Shown in pieces: positions 1 through 11,500 of a stretch of 42,526 nt of DNA. A program made the position numbers and the translations under genes. The number at the start of each line of letters is the position of its first letter. Positions within the stretch are counted from its first letter, which is position 1. The notes below the pieces were generated by a model. The model saw only the letters and a program-made list of their open reading frames with translations, was not told where the DNA came from and searched no databases. This DNA comes from a virus. The stretch is taken from positions 1-42,526 of the IMG/VR virus record IMGVR_UViG_3300010150_000042. One strand, given 5' to 3'.

Positions 1-1
1 A

Positions 2-3000
2 ATCCAACCGAATTTGATTGGTGGAAACATAGATGAAGACCCGATCACCGCTCAGATAACAAAAATCAATGGTGGAACGACAGCAATATTAAGTTCTACA
101 ATATCAAAATTAAATGCTGGTGACGTTTACGTTCAACCAAAAATTTCTCCATTTGTCGGAAACCAACTTCCAGAAGTTTTGCAAGTAGACTTCCCGCTCT
201 TTAAGACTTTCTTTGAAAAATACTATCAGTTCTTAGAACAAACAAATACATCGGACAGTACCAATCACGGACCATTGAAGGTACTTCAAGATTTTCTTAG
301 CAAACTTGATGTTGACTTTAACGATGATGGTAGTCCAATCACCGATGACAATTTCCTAATAGAATTTTTCAAAGACTATGCTAAAGACTTTCCTCTGAAA
401 CAGAGCGCAAAGTTATCAAGAGTTATCAAAGATATCAATTCGTTCTATACTGCAAAGGGTAGTCCAGAAGCGATCAAATATCTATTCAAAGCTCTGTACA
501 ACGAAGATGTGGGTGTAGTAAACTCTGGTCAATTTATTCTTAGACCTTCATCAAACCAATTTACTCAAGACTATGTTATTAAAGTTTTTGAATCAGAATC
601 GAATCCAAACAACCCCTTGGAGTTGGAAGGCAGGAGAATCGACCTCCACTATTCTGTTTCCGAGGGGGCTTCTACACAGAATTTAATTAAAACTACTACA
701 GTAAAACGAGCTACAAAAATATCATACACCAACCCGCAAACATTTGAGTTGGTATTGGACTTACCTCCCAGTTTTACTCTGGTTGGGCCCGGCGTTGGAC
801 AAGATGGATATGACGATCAGTTGTTTGCTTATGTCTGCGGTAACGTTGGCACGATAACCGGCACTGGTACTGGTGGAATTTTTGAAAATCCCAGTTCCAG
901 CGTAGTCGATGGAACATACACAATTACCGAGTCCGATTACACATCTTATCTAGATGTTGAATATCAAAATAATGTTGAGTATCCAAAAGGGACGTATGTC
1001 ACGGCAAACGGTAAACTGTACGTTACTGTAAACGAAGGGACAACTGATTCGTCTGGTACTGGACCCACACATGAAAGTGGAGAAGTCTTGAACGGAACCT
1101 CAAAGTTTCGATTCCTATCTTTTGATGACCACAAGACAACATCAAGCACTGGCGCAGAATTTGAAGTAGTAATCCAAGGAAACTCCATAGATAGTGTCAC
1201 TGTTAATTCAGTTGGCAGTAATTATGTTCTTGGTGAAATTTTTGAAATACCAACAACGGTATTTGGGGGCGCTGGAACGCCTCCCGTAAAGTTTAAAGTT
1301 GGCACAATTACTTCTGGTAAGATAGACCACGTTCTAATTACTGATGGTGGTACTGGATTTAGTGCAAATCCTGGCGTGACGATTAAACCAAACCCAGCTG
1401 ATACTATCTTATCCGATGCAGCCATTTCAACAAGAATAACTGATGGTGTTGTCACTTCTACCTCGTTCATCTCAAACGCTAGAGGGATTGGATATAACAA
1501 CCCACCAGAACTCAAAATAAACGTTGCTAATCTGTTTTCTTATATCACATTAGAAGGTGAAGAAGAATTAAAGGCTTTTCCTACTAGAGTTTTAAATGGT
1601 TCTACTTTCAATACAATATCTCCATCATCTTCTACTACGAATGGTGGTTTTAATATTGGTGATACTTTCAAAGTATCGGAAACGGGATCAACTCTTGGCC
1701 AGTATGCTATAGATTACTTCTTAGAAGACTACACGATTAGTGGCGCCACTAATAATGGATATATCAAAGTTACTGCTTTAAGTGACAACGGATACCCAAG
1801 TGAATTTGAAGTAATTGCTGTTGGCGCTGGATACTACAGAGCTGACTTCAAATTTGATATTGTTTCTGACTCAGATCAAACTTGTACAATCGACGTAACC
1901 ACTGGATATAATGCGCTTCTCGCTGGTGTGTTTAAAGACGCCGGAAGTTTCTTGTCAGATGCAAACAAAGTATTTGATAACAGAATTTACCAACACTTCT
2001 CATATGAAATTGAGAGTGAAAGACCTCAGGCCGAATGGGATGGGTATGTCAAAAGAGCTGCTCACCCAATTGGATTTGGTGTCTTTGGAAACTTGCAGAT
2101 TAAACAAGATGTTGATTTGTCCTCAAACTTTGTTGTTGAGACTGATGTCTACATGTTCTTCAAATATCCAGAAATTGAAGAGATATTGATTTCGGATGAT
2201 GACTTTGCGAAAGATATGCACAAACCCTCGATTTCGGATTCGATATTCCCAGGCGATGGTCTGTCAACCAGACAAAATATCGGAGTGGTGGTCAACAAAT
2301 TTGATGTTACTCAGGGCAAAACCGATTCCTTTGAATTGTCAGATGAGTTTGGGCCCTATACACTGCAAGGTACGGAAGTACAAAACGTCTACGCTACCGA
2401 GGATGGAACTATCTTGGGAGCTCCATACTTCTTTGTCCACGGGGATAGGGAAGATGATTACATAGAAAGATTTGCGAATGGTGATTACTTCTTAGAAGAC
2501 TATGTAGAACAAGGAAACCCATTCAAAGATATTGAGATGGTGCTTGACTCCACTACTACTGGCGGATATGCTACCGACTATTTCTTAGAAGATTATGCAT
2601 TGGTTTTAGATGCAGACCCAGAGAGAGGAACAACACTTGTCTTTATAGATGATGCTGTTTCTAGTTTAAGTGTTCACATCGAAGTTGCAGGTGGCGTTTC
2701 TCCTGTAGATGGATTATATGCTACTTCAGATGGTACACTTACCGGAGACCCATACTTCCTCCAAAATCCAGATTCTGCCGACGATTATGTGCGCCGAGTA
2801 ATTCCGAGTGGAGACGAAATAACTTTAGACGATTCGAGTATTACAGTCGCCTTCATTTTCTTCAGAACTTCTCCGACAGACTTTGACGAAGAATCTGTAA
2901 CTATAGATGACACGGCAGTGCCAGAATTGAATAGGGTTCTTGCAGAAGATATCTTGTTTGCTGATGCGTTTGATCGATTTGAGATAACTACAGAACAGTC

Positions 3001-3436
3001 AGACACCATTAACATCGATGACTCTACTGTGTTTGATGTCACCAGACCTGTTACTGACACATACGATGTAGATGATTCTACAGAATTTGATGTGACTACA
3101 ACTGCTGTTGATACGATGAACATGCAGGACATCCCATCGGTTGAAGCTCAACCAGTTACCACAGATACATTTGCACTGGCTGACTCCCTAGACAAATTTG
3201 ACATTGGTGTTGGACCGAGTGATACAATCGCATTCGGAGATGGCACAAGTTTTGAAGTAGCGACTTCACCGACAGAAACTCCAAATGTAAATGAATCAAC
3301 AGAATTTGATATTACTACCGGAACTACGGATACATTTGGTGCCGCTGATAGTGGTAGTTTAATATCTCAATCTTATATGGAAGACTTAACATATTTTGCT
3401 GAAGATTATGTTGCAGATTCCGTAATTAACTTCTAG
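2..3436 (+). CDS. Large virion structural protein, gp7 position (5' partial)
   Basis: Probable baseplate or tail-tip structural protein. The frame is open to the left edge (first possible start is a TTG at 14), so the N-terminus lies outside the window and at least 1145 codons are present. Seen in order: a segment with FPLFKTFFEKYYQFLEQ near residue 60, a style common in marine phage structural proteins; a Y..G..V module around nt 970-1120; three GxGY-type beta repeats (nt 1170-1535); three copies of DYFLEDY plus a fourth variant; a duplicated 'YAT.DGT..G.PYF' block (nt 2390 and 2720); and a Thr/Asp/Ser-rich tandem-repeat C-terminus (nt 2850-3350). It lies upstream of gp8, where T4 has gp7 (baseplate wedge initiator), but I see no gp7 sequence signature, so that equivalence is positional only. 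Confidence 0.75.
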   Translation: MQPNLIGGNIDEDPITAQITKINGGTTAILSSTISKLNAGDVYVQPKISPFVGNQLPEVLQVDFPLFKTFFEKYYQFLEQTNTSDSTNHGPLKVLQDFLSKLDVDFNDDGSPITDDNFLIEFFKDYAKDFPLKQSAKLSRVIKDINSFYTAKGSPEAIKYLFKALYNEDVGVVNSGQFILRPSSNQFTQDYVIKVFESESNPNNPLELEGRRIDLHYSVSEGASTQNLIKTTTVKRATKISYTNPQTFELVLDLPPSFTLVGPGVGQDGYDDQLFAYVCGNVGTITGTGTGGIFENPSSSVVDGTYTITESDYTSYLDVEYQNNVEYPKGTYVTANGKLYVTVNEGTTDSSGTGPTHESGEVLNGTSKFRFLSFDDHKTTSSTGAEFEVVIQGNSIDSVTVNSVGSNYVLGEIFEIPTTVFGGAGTPPVKFKVGTITSGKIDHVLITDGGTGFSANPGVTIKPNPADTILSDAAISTRITDGVVTSTSFISNARGIGYNNPPELKINVANLFSYITLEGEEELKAFPTRVLNGSTFNTISPSSSTTNGGFNIGDTFKVSETGSTLGQYAIDYFLEDYTISGATNNGYIKVTALSDNGYPSEFEVIAVGAGYYRADFKFDIVSDSDQTCTIDVTTGYNALLAGVFKDAGSFLSDANKVFDNRIYQHFSYEIESERPQAEWDGYVKRAAHPIGFGVFGNLQIKQDVDLSSNFVVETDVYMFFKYPEIEEILISDDDFAKDMHKPSISDSIFPGDGLSTRQNIGVVVNKFDVTQGKTDSFELSDEFGPYTLQGTEVQNVYATEDGTILGAPYFFVHGDREDDYIERFANGDYFLEDYVEQGNPFKDIEMVLDSTTTGGYATDYFLEDYALVLDADPERGTTLVFIDDAVSSLSVHIEVAGGVSPVDGLYATSDGTLTGDPYFLQNPDSADDYVRRVIPSGDEITLDDSSITVAFIFFRTSPTDFDEESVTIDDTAVPELNRVLAEDILFADAFDRFEITTEQSDTINIDDSTVFDVTRPVTDTYDVDDSTEFDVTTTAVDTMNMQDIPSVEAQPVTTDTFALADSLDKFDIGVGPSDTIAFGDGTSFEVATSPTETPNVNESTEFDITTGTTDTFGAADSGSLISQSYMEDLTYFAEDYVADSVINF

Positions 3437-3442
3437 AAACAT

Positions 3443-3450
3443 TATAAATA
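3443..3450 (+). promoter_or_regulatory. T4-type late promoter
   Basis: TATAAATA in a 54-base gap between two structural genes, about 40 bases before the next start codon. It matches the T4 late promoter element read by the phage late sigma factor gp55. An AAAGGAG ribosome site follows near 3478. Confidence 0.8.
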
Positions 3451-3490
3451 AGAAGATCACAGGCAAAACAAATCCCCAAAGGAGATACAA

Positions 3491-3940
3491 ATGCAACATT
3501 CTACTGCCTTAAATGCCAAAGGTCGTTTGACCATTCAACAGTTTGATAAGGAAGGCAACCTTATTCACACAGAAGATACGACTAACGTTGTTGTTAGTGA
3601 CGGTCTTGATTATATCACCGAGCGTATGAAAGACGCTACTACAACTGTCATGTCTCACATGGCTGTTGGTTCTGACAACACTGCTGCTGCAGCTGGTGAT
3701 AGTACCCTTGGAGTGGAACTTGGTCGAGTCGCTCTTACATCAACAACCGTTTCCAGTAATACTATTACCTATGTCGGAGATTTTCCTGCTGGTACTGGTA
3801 CTGGTGCTGTCGTTGAAGCCGGTGTCTTGAATAACGTTACTGGTGGTGATCTGCTTTGCAGAACAGTATTCTCAGTAGTGAATAAGGCTGCCGCGGATAC
3901 GTTAAAAATTACTTGGACGCTGACTGTAAGCGACTCCTAA
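3491..3940 (+). CDS. Small virion structural protein (149 aa)
   Basis: Probable minor tail or baseplate component; specific function not recognised. The N-terminus has a 'G.L.I...D.EGN' strand followed by NVVVSDGLDYITERM, a pattern I associate with small phage structural proteins that begin with a strand and a conserved 'GL..I...M' helix. The rest is Gly/Thr/Ala-rich and predicted to be beta strands, with no membrane segment and no catalytic motif. It is the first gene after a late promoter and sits directly before gp8. Its stop codon forms one arm of a hairpin that covers the gp8 ribosome-binding site, so the two may be translationally coupled. Confidence 0.7.
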   Translation: MQHSTALNAKGRLTIQQFDKEGNLIHTEDTTNVVVSDGLDYITERMKDATTTVMSHMAVGSDNTAAAAGDSTLGVELGRVALTSTTVSSNTITYVGDFPAGTGTGAVVEAGVLNNVTGGDLLCRTVFSVVNKAAADTLKITWTLTVSDS

Positions 3941-3957
3941 TCTTAATTTTTAGGAGT
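3933..3957 (+). promoter_or_regulatory. Hairpin hiding the gp8 ribosome-binding site
   Basis: ACTCCTAA (3933-3940) is perfectly complementary to TTAGGAGT (3950-3957), giving an 8-bp stem with a 9-base loop. The 5' arm contains the stop codon of the upstream gene. The 3' arm contains the TAGGAG Shine-Dalgarno of gp8, eight bases before its ATG. A ribosome finishing the upstream gene would open the stem, so translational coupling is the likely role. It is not a convincing terminator because no T tract follows. Confidence 0.6.
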
Positions 3958-3964
3958 TTGCCGA

Positions 3965-5572
3965 ATGGCTATATTAATACGAGACCAAGCAAGGGTACAA
4001 CAGGCAAGATCATTTTATAGAGATATCTACAATGACAATGATAGATATTTCTTAGCTGCCTCGCGTACCTCCACTTGGACAGTAGACACCGATCCTGACA
4101 CCTCTTTTGATAACAGGATCGACATGTCACAATTTCGGAGAGACATTCTTTTTGTAAAGAAGGTCCAAAACTCCGATGTAGCCATGCTTGCTAGAAGGAT
4201 CGATTGGGTAAGTGATACAGTGTATGACCAGTATGACGATGCACTGACTCCAACCAATACTTCCAACTCTGGTGCAACATCACTTGATGAAGCAAACTTT
4301 TATGTTCTTACAGAAGATTTCAATGTCTACAAGTGCATGAATAATAATTTTAATGCACCGAGTACAACGAAACCGTCTAGTACAGGAACAGAAGTTTTTG
4401 AAACTGCTGATGGATACCAGTGGAAGTTTCTATTTCAAATAGGTGCTTCTGATAGAACAAAGTTTCTGTCCAGCGCTTATATGCCAGTGAGAAAAGTTTC
4501 TGGTGGAGGAGAACCGGACTTTGATGTAAACGGCGAGATTGATAATATTTCCATCTCTAATAGTGGCGCTGGATATACAAGTTCTCCGATTGTTACTATA
4601 CAGGGAGACGGCATTGGTGCTGTTGCCACTGCTACCGTTTCCGGTGGAGTGGTGACTGCGATTACCATCACAAATGGTGGTTATGGATACAGTTTTGCAG
4701 ACGTTGTTTTGACGGGTGGTGGTTTTACCACACTGGCGACAGCTGATGCTTTGTTGGGGTCTACCGAATCCAACACACTTCAAGGTCCAGTAGAATCCAC
4801 TGCGGTGAGAGGAACGATTGATAATATCATTATTGATAATATCGGACAAGACTATGTAAACGGTGACGCACTAGTTAAGATCGAAGGTGATGGTCAAGGC
4901 GCCCAAGCAGCATTGGTAATCAATACAAACGGAAACGTCGAGTCGATATCGATTACTGACCCTGGCGTTGGATACACGAAGGCTACGGTAACACTTACCC
5001 AAACTTTGGGTTCTGGTACTAATGCTTCCTTTAGGGCAATCATTGCTCCTTGGGGTGGACATGGTTCAAACCCACAACAGGAATTATTTACCAGAAGGGT
5101 TGGTATTACCATATCCTTTGATAACGACTCACAAGATTTGATTACATCCAATGATTATAGACAAGTTGGATTGTTGAAGAACATACATCCGTATGGAAAC
5201 ACAACACTTTTCAATGACGCAACGGGTACGGCCTGTTTTACAGTTGGCACTTCAACCCCAACCAGTTTTGCTCCAGATGATAACATTACAACCGATAGTC
5301 AAGGAGAATTCTTAGTTACTCAGATCAGAGATGCAAACGAAGATCAGACAGACGATACCGTTTACTTGCAAGAGATAACTGCTGGTATTGCAGAGTCAGA
5401 TACTTTGACAAATAACACACAAGACATCACTGGACTGACTATAAATAGTAGTACTCTTGCGAATCCCGAAATAGATGTTAGATCGGGAGAACTTTTATAT
5501 TACGACAACAGAAAACCTATCACCAGAGACGAAGATCAAGTTGAGACGGTGAAGTTAATCTTTACGTTCTAG
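3965..5572 (+). CDS. 8: Baseplate wedge protein gp8 with inserted beta repeats
   Basis: Baseplate wedge subunit, homologous to T4 gp8. The C-terminus (SGELLYYDNRKPI, then DQ.E...LIFTF) matches the T4 gp8 ending (SGEMIYMENRPPI, then DQTEEINILFTF) almost position by position. Upstream, 'FYVLTEDFNVYKCMNN' and 'TADGYQWKFLFQI' correspond to the T4 'WLVYRCLD' and 'GDGYVWEYLFEI' strands. At 535 residues it is about 200 longer than T4 gp8. The excess is mainly residues 185-365, where GxGY-type beta repeats (for example SGAGYTSSPIVTIQGDG) are inserted between the conserved halves. Translation may depend on the upstream hairpin. Confidence 0.88.
   Translation: MAILIRDQARVQQARSFYRDIYNDNDRYFLAASRTSTWTVDTDPDTSFDNRIDMSQFRRDILFVKKVQNSDVAMLARRIDWVSDTVYDQYDDALTPTNTSNSGATSLDEANFYVLTEDFNVYKCMNNNFNAPSTTKPSSTGTEVFETADGYQWKFLFQIGASDRTKFLSSAYMPVRKVSGGGEPDFDVNGEIDNISISNSGAGYTSSPIVTIQGDGIGAVATATVSGGVVTAITITNGGYGYSFADVVLTGGGFTTLATADALLGSTESNTLQGPVESTAVRGTIDNIIIDNIGQDYVNGDALVKIEGDGQGAQAALVINTNGNVESISITDPGVGYTKATVTLTQTLGSGTNASFRAIIAPWGGHGSNPQQELFTRRVGITISFDNDSQDLITSNDYRQVGLLKNIHPYGNTTLFNDATGTACFTVGTSTPTSFAPDDNITTDSQGEFLVTQIRDANEDQTDDTVYLQEITAGIAESDTLTNNTQDITGLTINSSTLANPEIDVRSGELLYYDNRKPITRDEDQVETVKLIFTF
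5450..5457 (+). promoter_or_regulatory. Possible late promoter inside gp8
   Basis: Exact TATAAATA within the gp8 coding region, about 125 bases before the next gene. It could give extra late transcripts of the giant protein, but it also encodes in-frame residues, so the match may be chance. Confidence 0.3.
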
Positions 5573-5581
5573 GGAAAAAAG

Positions 5582-8500
5582 ATGGCAATCAATTTAAATG
5601 TATCTCCATACTATGATGACTTTGATGCAAATAAAAAGTTTAATCGTGTGGTCTTCAAACCCGGCGTTGCCGTGCAGGCTCGCGAACTTACTCAAATGCA
5701 GGATTACTTTTATGAAACCATAAAAGACTTTGCAGAACATTTGTTTGTTGATGGAGCCGCGGTCAGTGGATGTGAAGGAAGTATCAATCTTCTGGAATAC
5801 ATAAAAATATCTGACGTTGATAATGCGGGAGTTACTGTTTCAAACGACTCTCTAGAATCATATACTGGAGACGCGGTAATTGGCAGCGTAACTGGAATTA
5901 GGGCAAATATTACGGCGGTCAAGTCTGGGTTGTCCACCAATGTCACAGCAAAGAAGATTCTTTACTTAGATTATAAAGTAGGTAATACCGATGGCGCCGG
6001 CGACAACACCAACAAAAGATTTGATGCTGGTGAGACTCTTACTGTAGTATCCGACGATTCCGATAGAAACGGCGATACGTTTGTTGTAGACACTAATACA
6101 AACTTTGATAGTTTTACAGAAAATTTTTATGGACTGGCAATGGATTTTGTTATTCCAGAAGGCGTTTTGTTTATTCAAGGTAAGTTTGTAAAACATGAAC
6201 GACAAATTATTAGACTTGATGATTACAGTGCTCGAGTAAATTATTTTATTGGTGTAATTCTCAAAGAAGAAATTGTCACCTCAGATTCAGATGGGACTTT
6301 GCTAGACCCAGCGACAGGAGCTTTTAACTACAATGCCCCAGGCGCGGATCGAACAAAGATTACAACCGTCATTGAGAAGGTTCCTTTTGGTGCAGAGTTT
6401 GCAAACAATACCTATTATGACTTAGGCCAACATGTTTCCTTTGATGATAAACTGTATGAAGTTACAACAGCTGGTACTACTGGAGCTCTTGATGAGTCAA
6501 ACCCAGGCCCAGTACACACATCCGGTTCACAAACTTTCGGCAGTGCGACTTTTACTTTCTTCCCATTCCCAGAAGACTTTACCGCTGTGTACAAGGTGCA
6601 AGACGGTGCCATTGTCAGGAAACTCAATCCAGAGTTGAAGGAGTATTCTAGACTTGGTGTAACTCTTGCTGAAAGAACATACGAAGAGTCGGGCAACTAT
6701 GTAGTTGAACCGTTCACTCTGGAGTTGTTAGAACACCTTAAAACAGTCAAGGGGTCTACATTCAATACTTCAGTTAATACCACTTATGCGTCAAATCAGT
6801 TTGTAAACCATAACGGCAATCTGTATTATTCTTCTAACACCGGGCCGGCCGAAGCAGCTGCTGGAGCGCCTCCGGTTCACACTAGTGGCACTGTAACTTC
6901 TGGTGAAGTAAAATTTACCTATGCGGGAGACTCGTACAGATTTGATAATAGTGGTGTATATCTCTCAAATGATCCTATCAACCCAGGCGATCCAAATGCT
7001 TTGGTTGCTAAGGTCTCGCCAGGCGTTGCATATGTAGATGGATACCGAAGAGACTTTGGTGCTGGTGAAGCAAATACATATTTAAAAGTTAGAAAAGGTG
7101 TCGCCACAGAAACAAAAGAAGGACTAGATACTAACCTCGGATATGGAAACTATTTTGAGTGTAGAGAAGTTTGTGGCGATTGGAGTATGGAAGCGGGCGA
7201 TACGATTGGCATCTATACCAACCAGACAGTTTCCGGTGGTTCATTTGCCGTCGGTTCCCAGTACCAAATCGTTACAGCGGGTACTACCGACTTTACGCTG
7301 ATCGGTGCCGCTGACTCTGCTGTAGGAACTATATTCACCGCTTCGGGCGCTGGTACTGGATCGGGTACTGCTGCTCTGCTTTCTGGTGCAGTCACTGACG
7401 GTACATTCTCTTCAACTGCTGCACCAGCTACATCTGACAAAATTGGCCAGTGCCGAGTCAGAAGTATCAAACTGTTAAATGGAACACCAGGCGATGCCGC
7501 TTCTAGATACAGAGTATTTGTCTATGATGTAAAAATTACTAGAGGTAATATAACAAATGCAAGAACCTTATATTACAATGGACTTTCTGGTGGTTCTTTT
7601 GCAAACATCATTTTAGAAGCCGGAATAGACATTGACGGTGATCCCATTGTCTTTGCTGATTTAAAGGGCCGATCACACAACAAGATGGTATTCCGATGTC
7701 CTTGGAGATCAACGAAGACTCTTTATGCTGAAGCAGGAAATACATTAGACACCCAGTATTACTACACGGAGGAGTTTTCGGGACTCAGTACCGACAATGC
7801 TGGCACGTTTCAAGTGTCCATTGCTGGTCTAGGTTCTGAATTTAGTTTCCCATATTCTGCCACTCCCACTGCTGCTCAGATGACCGATTCGTTCTATCTT
7901 GTAAACAGAGGGAATTCGGTTACTATAAGCGGTGTAGTATATCCGCCTGGCGCAATTATTCCCATGACCCCCTCTATGGTTACTGCTTTTGCTTTTGACC
8001 AAATGGATTTTGACCTCACATCAGGTGGTGGTGTAGGAGCTATGAGCGGTGCTGCTGACTTATATTTACAAGTCAAACTGAAAGTAACTGATGCCGTTCC
8101 GGTCACAAAGAACTTAAACACTTCACGGTATGTTAAAATCCGCACAGTAGATAATGCTGGTGGTGCATCTGGTCCTTGGAGTCTTGGTGTTTGTGATGTC
8201 AATGAAATTGAAGCTATCTATGTTGCAGACGGTGAAAGACAAGGCGGACACTTTGATGACGCTGACAATCCAGTAAACTTAAAAGATAGTTTTAACTTGG
8301 ACAATGGTCAACGTGACAATCTTTATACTCACGCCAGTATTTCTAAGAAGGGTACAGAAGCAATTGACTTATCAAATAAGTTGATTACGGTCAAATTTAG
8401 TCACTTTGACCCAGACTACGATAGTTCCAACGGAACATACTTTGCTTTTGATTCTTATCCAGTTGACGATACTGGTGCTACTGGTATATACTCACACGAA

Positions 8501-11500
8501 GTACCGTACTACAGATCAGAACTTTTCGGCACAATGGATTTGAGAGACTGTATTGACTTCAGACCATATGTTAAAAATACTGCCGCTAGTTCTCTAACAT
8601 TGGCTGGTGCTACACAGAACCCCTATAGGACCGAAGACTTGGATTTGCCTAATAATGGTATTCAATATCCGATTCCAGCTACTGCTTTCACCACTGACGT
8701 AACATATTACCTACCTAGAATCGACAAAGTTTTCATTGACAAGTTTGGTAGAATGACGATCAAAGAGGGTCTATCAGAAGCTAAGGCTAAACCCCCTGTA
8801 TTGAAACAGGGTATGCAAATAGCACAAATTTACATTCCTCCGTTCCCGTCTATTTCCAGAAAAGTTGCGATAAAATATGGCAAACTGGAACAGTCTGCAA
8901 CCTTTGAACTACAAGGACAAACTAAACGATATACCATGGCTGACATTGGTAATATCGCAAAAAGAATTGATAGGTTGGAGTATTATCTTGCATTATCTCT
9001 GATGGAAATGAGTGCAAAGGATACACAATTACTAGACGCTAACGGGAACGACAGATTTAAGAACGGTATCTATGTCAACGCATTTGATAGTGACCTTCTT
9101 AGTGATCTTGCTGACCCCAGCTATAACTGCGCTTACGACTCTATAGCAAAACTAGCAGAACCAAACTACGAAGAAAGTGATGTTGATCTAGTTATTAACC
9201 CAAATCACCAGAGTTCTACTTGGAAATTTATGGGGCAACACATAACAAGACCTTACGTTAAAGAGGGATTGTTTGAAAATCGTTTTGCTACTAAGACTAG
9301 AAATTGTGTTGGAGAATTGTTGTTCAACTATACTGGTAAGATGGAGTTGTTCCCAAGATCGGACAACTTTGCTTCTACTAGTACAATGGAACCGATGAAC
9401 CTCACTTCCAACAACCAAGCAGCTGTACAAGCTGCAGCTGCTTCTGTGAATGCCTCCAAGAATGTTATTGGTACTTCTAGTGCTATCACTACCGGCGCAG
9501 TTGCTGGAGTGCCTGGTTCTTTTTCTGGCAAAAAAACTACGACAACAACCAACTTTGAACCAGGCGGTGATGGTGCCTTTAAAATGGAGAGTGAGGAAGT
9601 ATTTAACCCTCCTCTGCCAGCAGGATCAACCACCCCAAACAACCCAAATGGATGGTTCGAGAAAGTTGAAGACGGCAAAAAAACAACAACAACAACTGGT
9701 AACATCGATGTTAGTGGTTCCTTTGATACTACAACCACAACTTCAAGTATCGTGCAGTCAACAACAGAATACCTATTAACTGCTTCTGCTAAATCAGCTG
9801 GTTCATTGGAGTTTAATATAGGTGATGTAGTAAGAGATGTTTCTCTCTTGCCGTTCATGCGAGCCAAAGCAATTGGAGTCAGATGTTCTGGATTGAAACC
9901 CAAAACTAAACTGTATTGTTTCTTTGATGACGTAAACGTAACAGAATTCTGTGAGTCAATGCGTGTCAGATCAACCTCTGCCGGGCCTGGATTTGATGAT
10001 TCTATTGGTCTGGCTTGGCCCACTAGTAGACAGACAAGTATTAGAGAAGTTCTTTCTAGCGGATGCACTTTCAATTCGGGAGAAACGATTGATGGTGTTG
10101 TCCATTTCCCCGATGTAATTAAGACCGATGACGCGGGTGATTGTGCATTTACTCTTAATCTGCCAGGCGATAGATTCCCTGTTGGTACTAGAAGAATCTT
10201 TGTTGTAGATGACCCTACGAATAGAAACAACTTTATTACTACGATGGCAGAGAACCAATATTCCGCATTTGGTATGCACCAAACAACGCAGGAAGTAAGT
10301 TTGACTGCCGAGTTATATCAACTAGAGTATGGTAGTACTACGGGTGGTACGAGTAGTGCTGTTGTTGGTACTACAGTAACTGGTGTTGAAAATAGTGCAG
10401 CTACAATAAGTGTCGATATCACAGACGTAGAGACCACGATTGATGTAACCAACCCAGTATATGTATTCCACCCGCCAATTAGGTTTGGCGATCCTATTGC
10501 ACAGTCGTTCGCGGTAGATCAGTCACCGACAGAAGTATTCTTATCTAGAGTTAAGGTTTGGTTCAGATCAAGACCGGGCGAAAAGGACGGAATTTCCAAT
10601 CTTGATACCAGCCCAATCAACACTGGTACTGGTAGAAAACTAACGATGGAAATCAGACAGTGTAATTCAGCTGGTTATCCAACAAATGTTGTGATTGGCA
10701 GATCAACACTGCCTTACAACGCGATCAAAACTACACCCGACCTGTCTGGTGGAAACGCTACAAACTTTGACTTCAGAGATGAGTTTTCTACGAACTTTGA
10801 CTTTGGTAAGGGTCCAGATTTAAGCTCGTTCAGAACTGGGAATGTTGCTGACTTTAGAATTGGTCTTTCACAAGAAAGTCTCCAAAAACCAGTTGTTCTT
10901 GATCCAACCAAAGAATATGCTTTTATTATAATTCCAGAGAATAATGATCCGAATTATGACATCTGGTGTTCTAAGTTGGGTGAGACTAAAATTGGTACTG
11001 CAGCAGATAGAGTTACCGCAGAAGAAGCTTTCTCTGGAATTCTATTCACATCTGCTAATAACAGAACGTGGACTCCACATCAACAGGAAGATTTGAAGTT
11101 TGTTATGTATGCATGGACATTCCCCACTGGAACTGGTGAGGTTGAATTCGTCAACGAACACGCAGAATTTGTAAGTGCAAAAGACTTTATTGGTGGCAAA
11201 CCTGACAAGAACGAGCCAGGAACTTGGTATAGTTTCAAGAACTCGATTGGCAACGCAGGAACTGGATACAGTGTCGGTGATGTAATCAATATAGACTCTT
11301 CCACGAAAACTAATGTACCGAGTGGAATTAAGTTTGAGGTACTAACTGTAGGTGGCGGTGGCGAAGTTCTGACGATTAAAGCACTCCAATATTCTGATGG
11401 TTCTAACGCCAGTTACAGAAATTGGCCTTACACTTGCGGTGTAGACAGTATTGGCCAAGGCAATTTCGAGTTTATCAACGGCGATCTCAGCACCCTGCTT

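Noticed and set aside
9530-9780. Programmed frameshift at the A7 runs in the giant gene
   Set aside because: The long frame continues intact across both runs, and the alternative frame gives only an unstructured Gln-rich shadow, so no fused product is evident.
9328-10230. 300-codon minus-strand open frame
   Set aside because: Lies entirely inside the giant structural gene, has no ribosome site, and its sequence is the low-complexity shadow of Thr/Gly-rich coding on the other strand.
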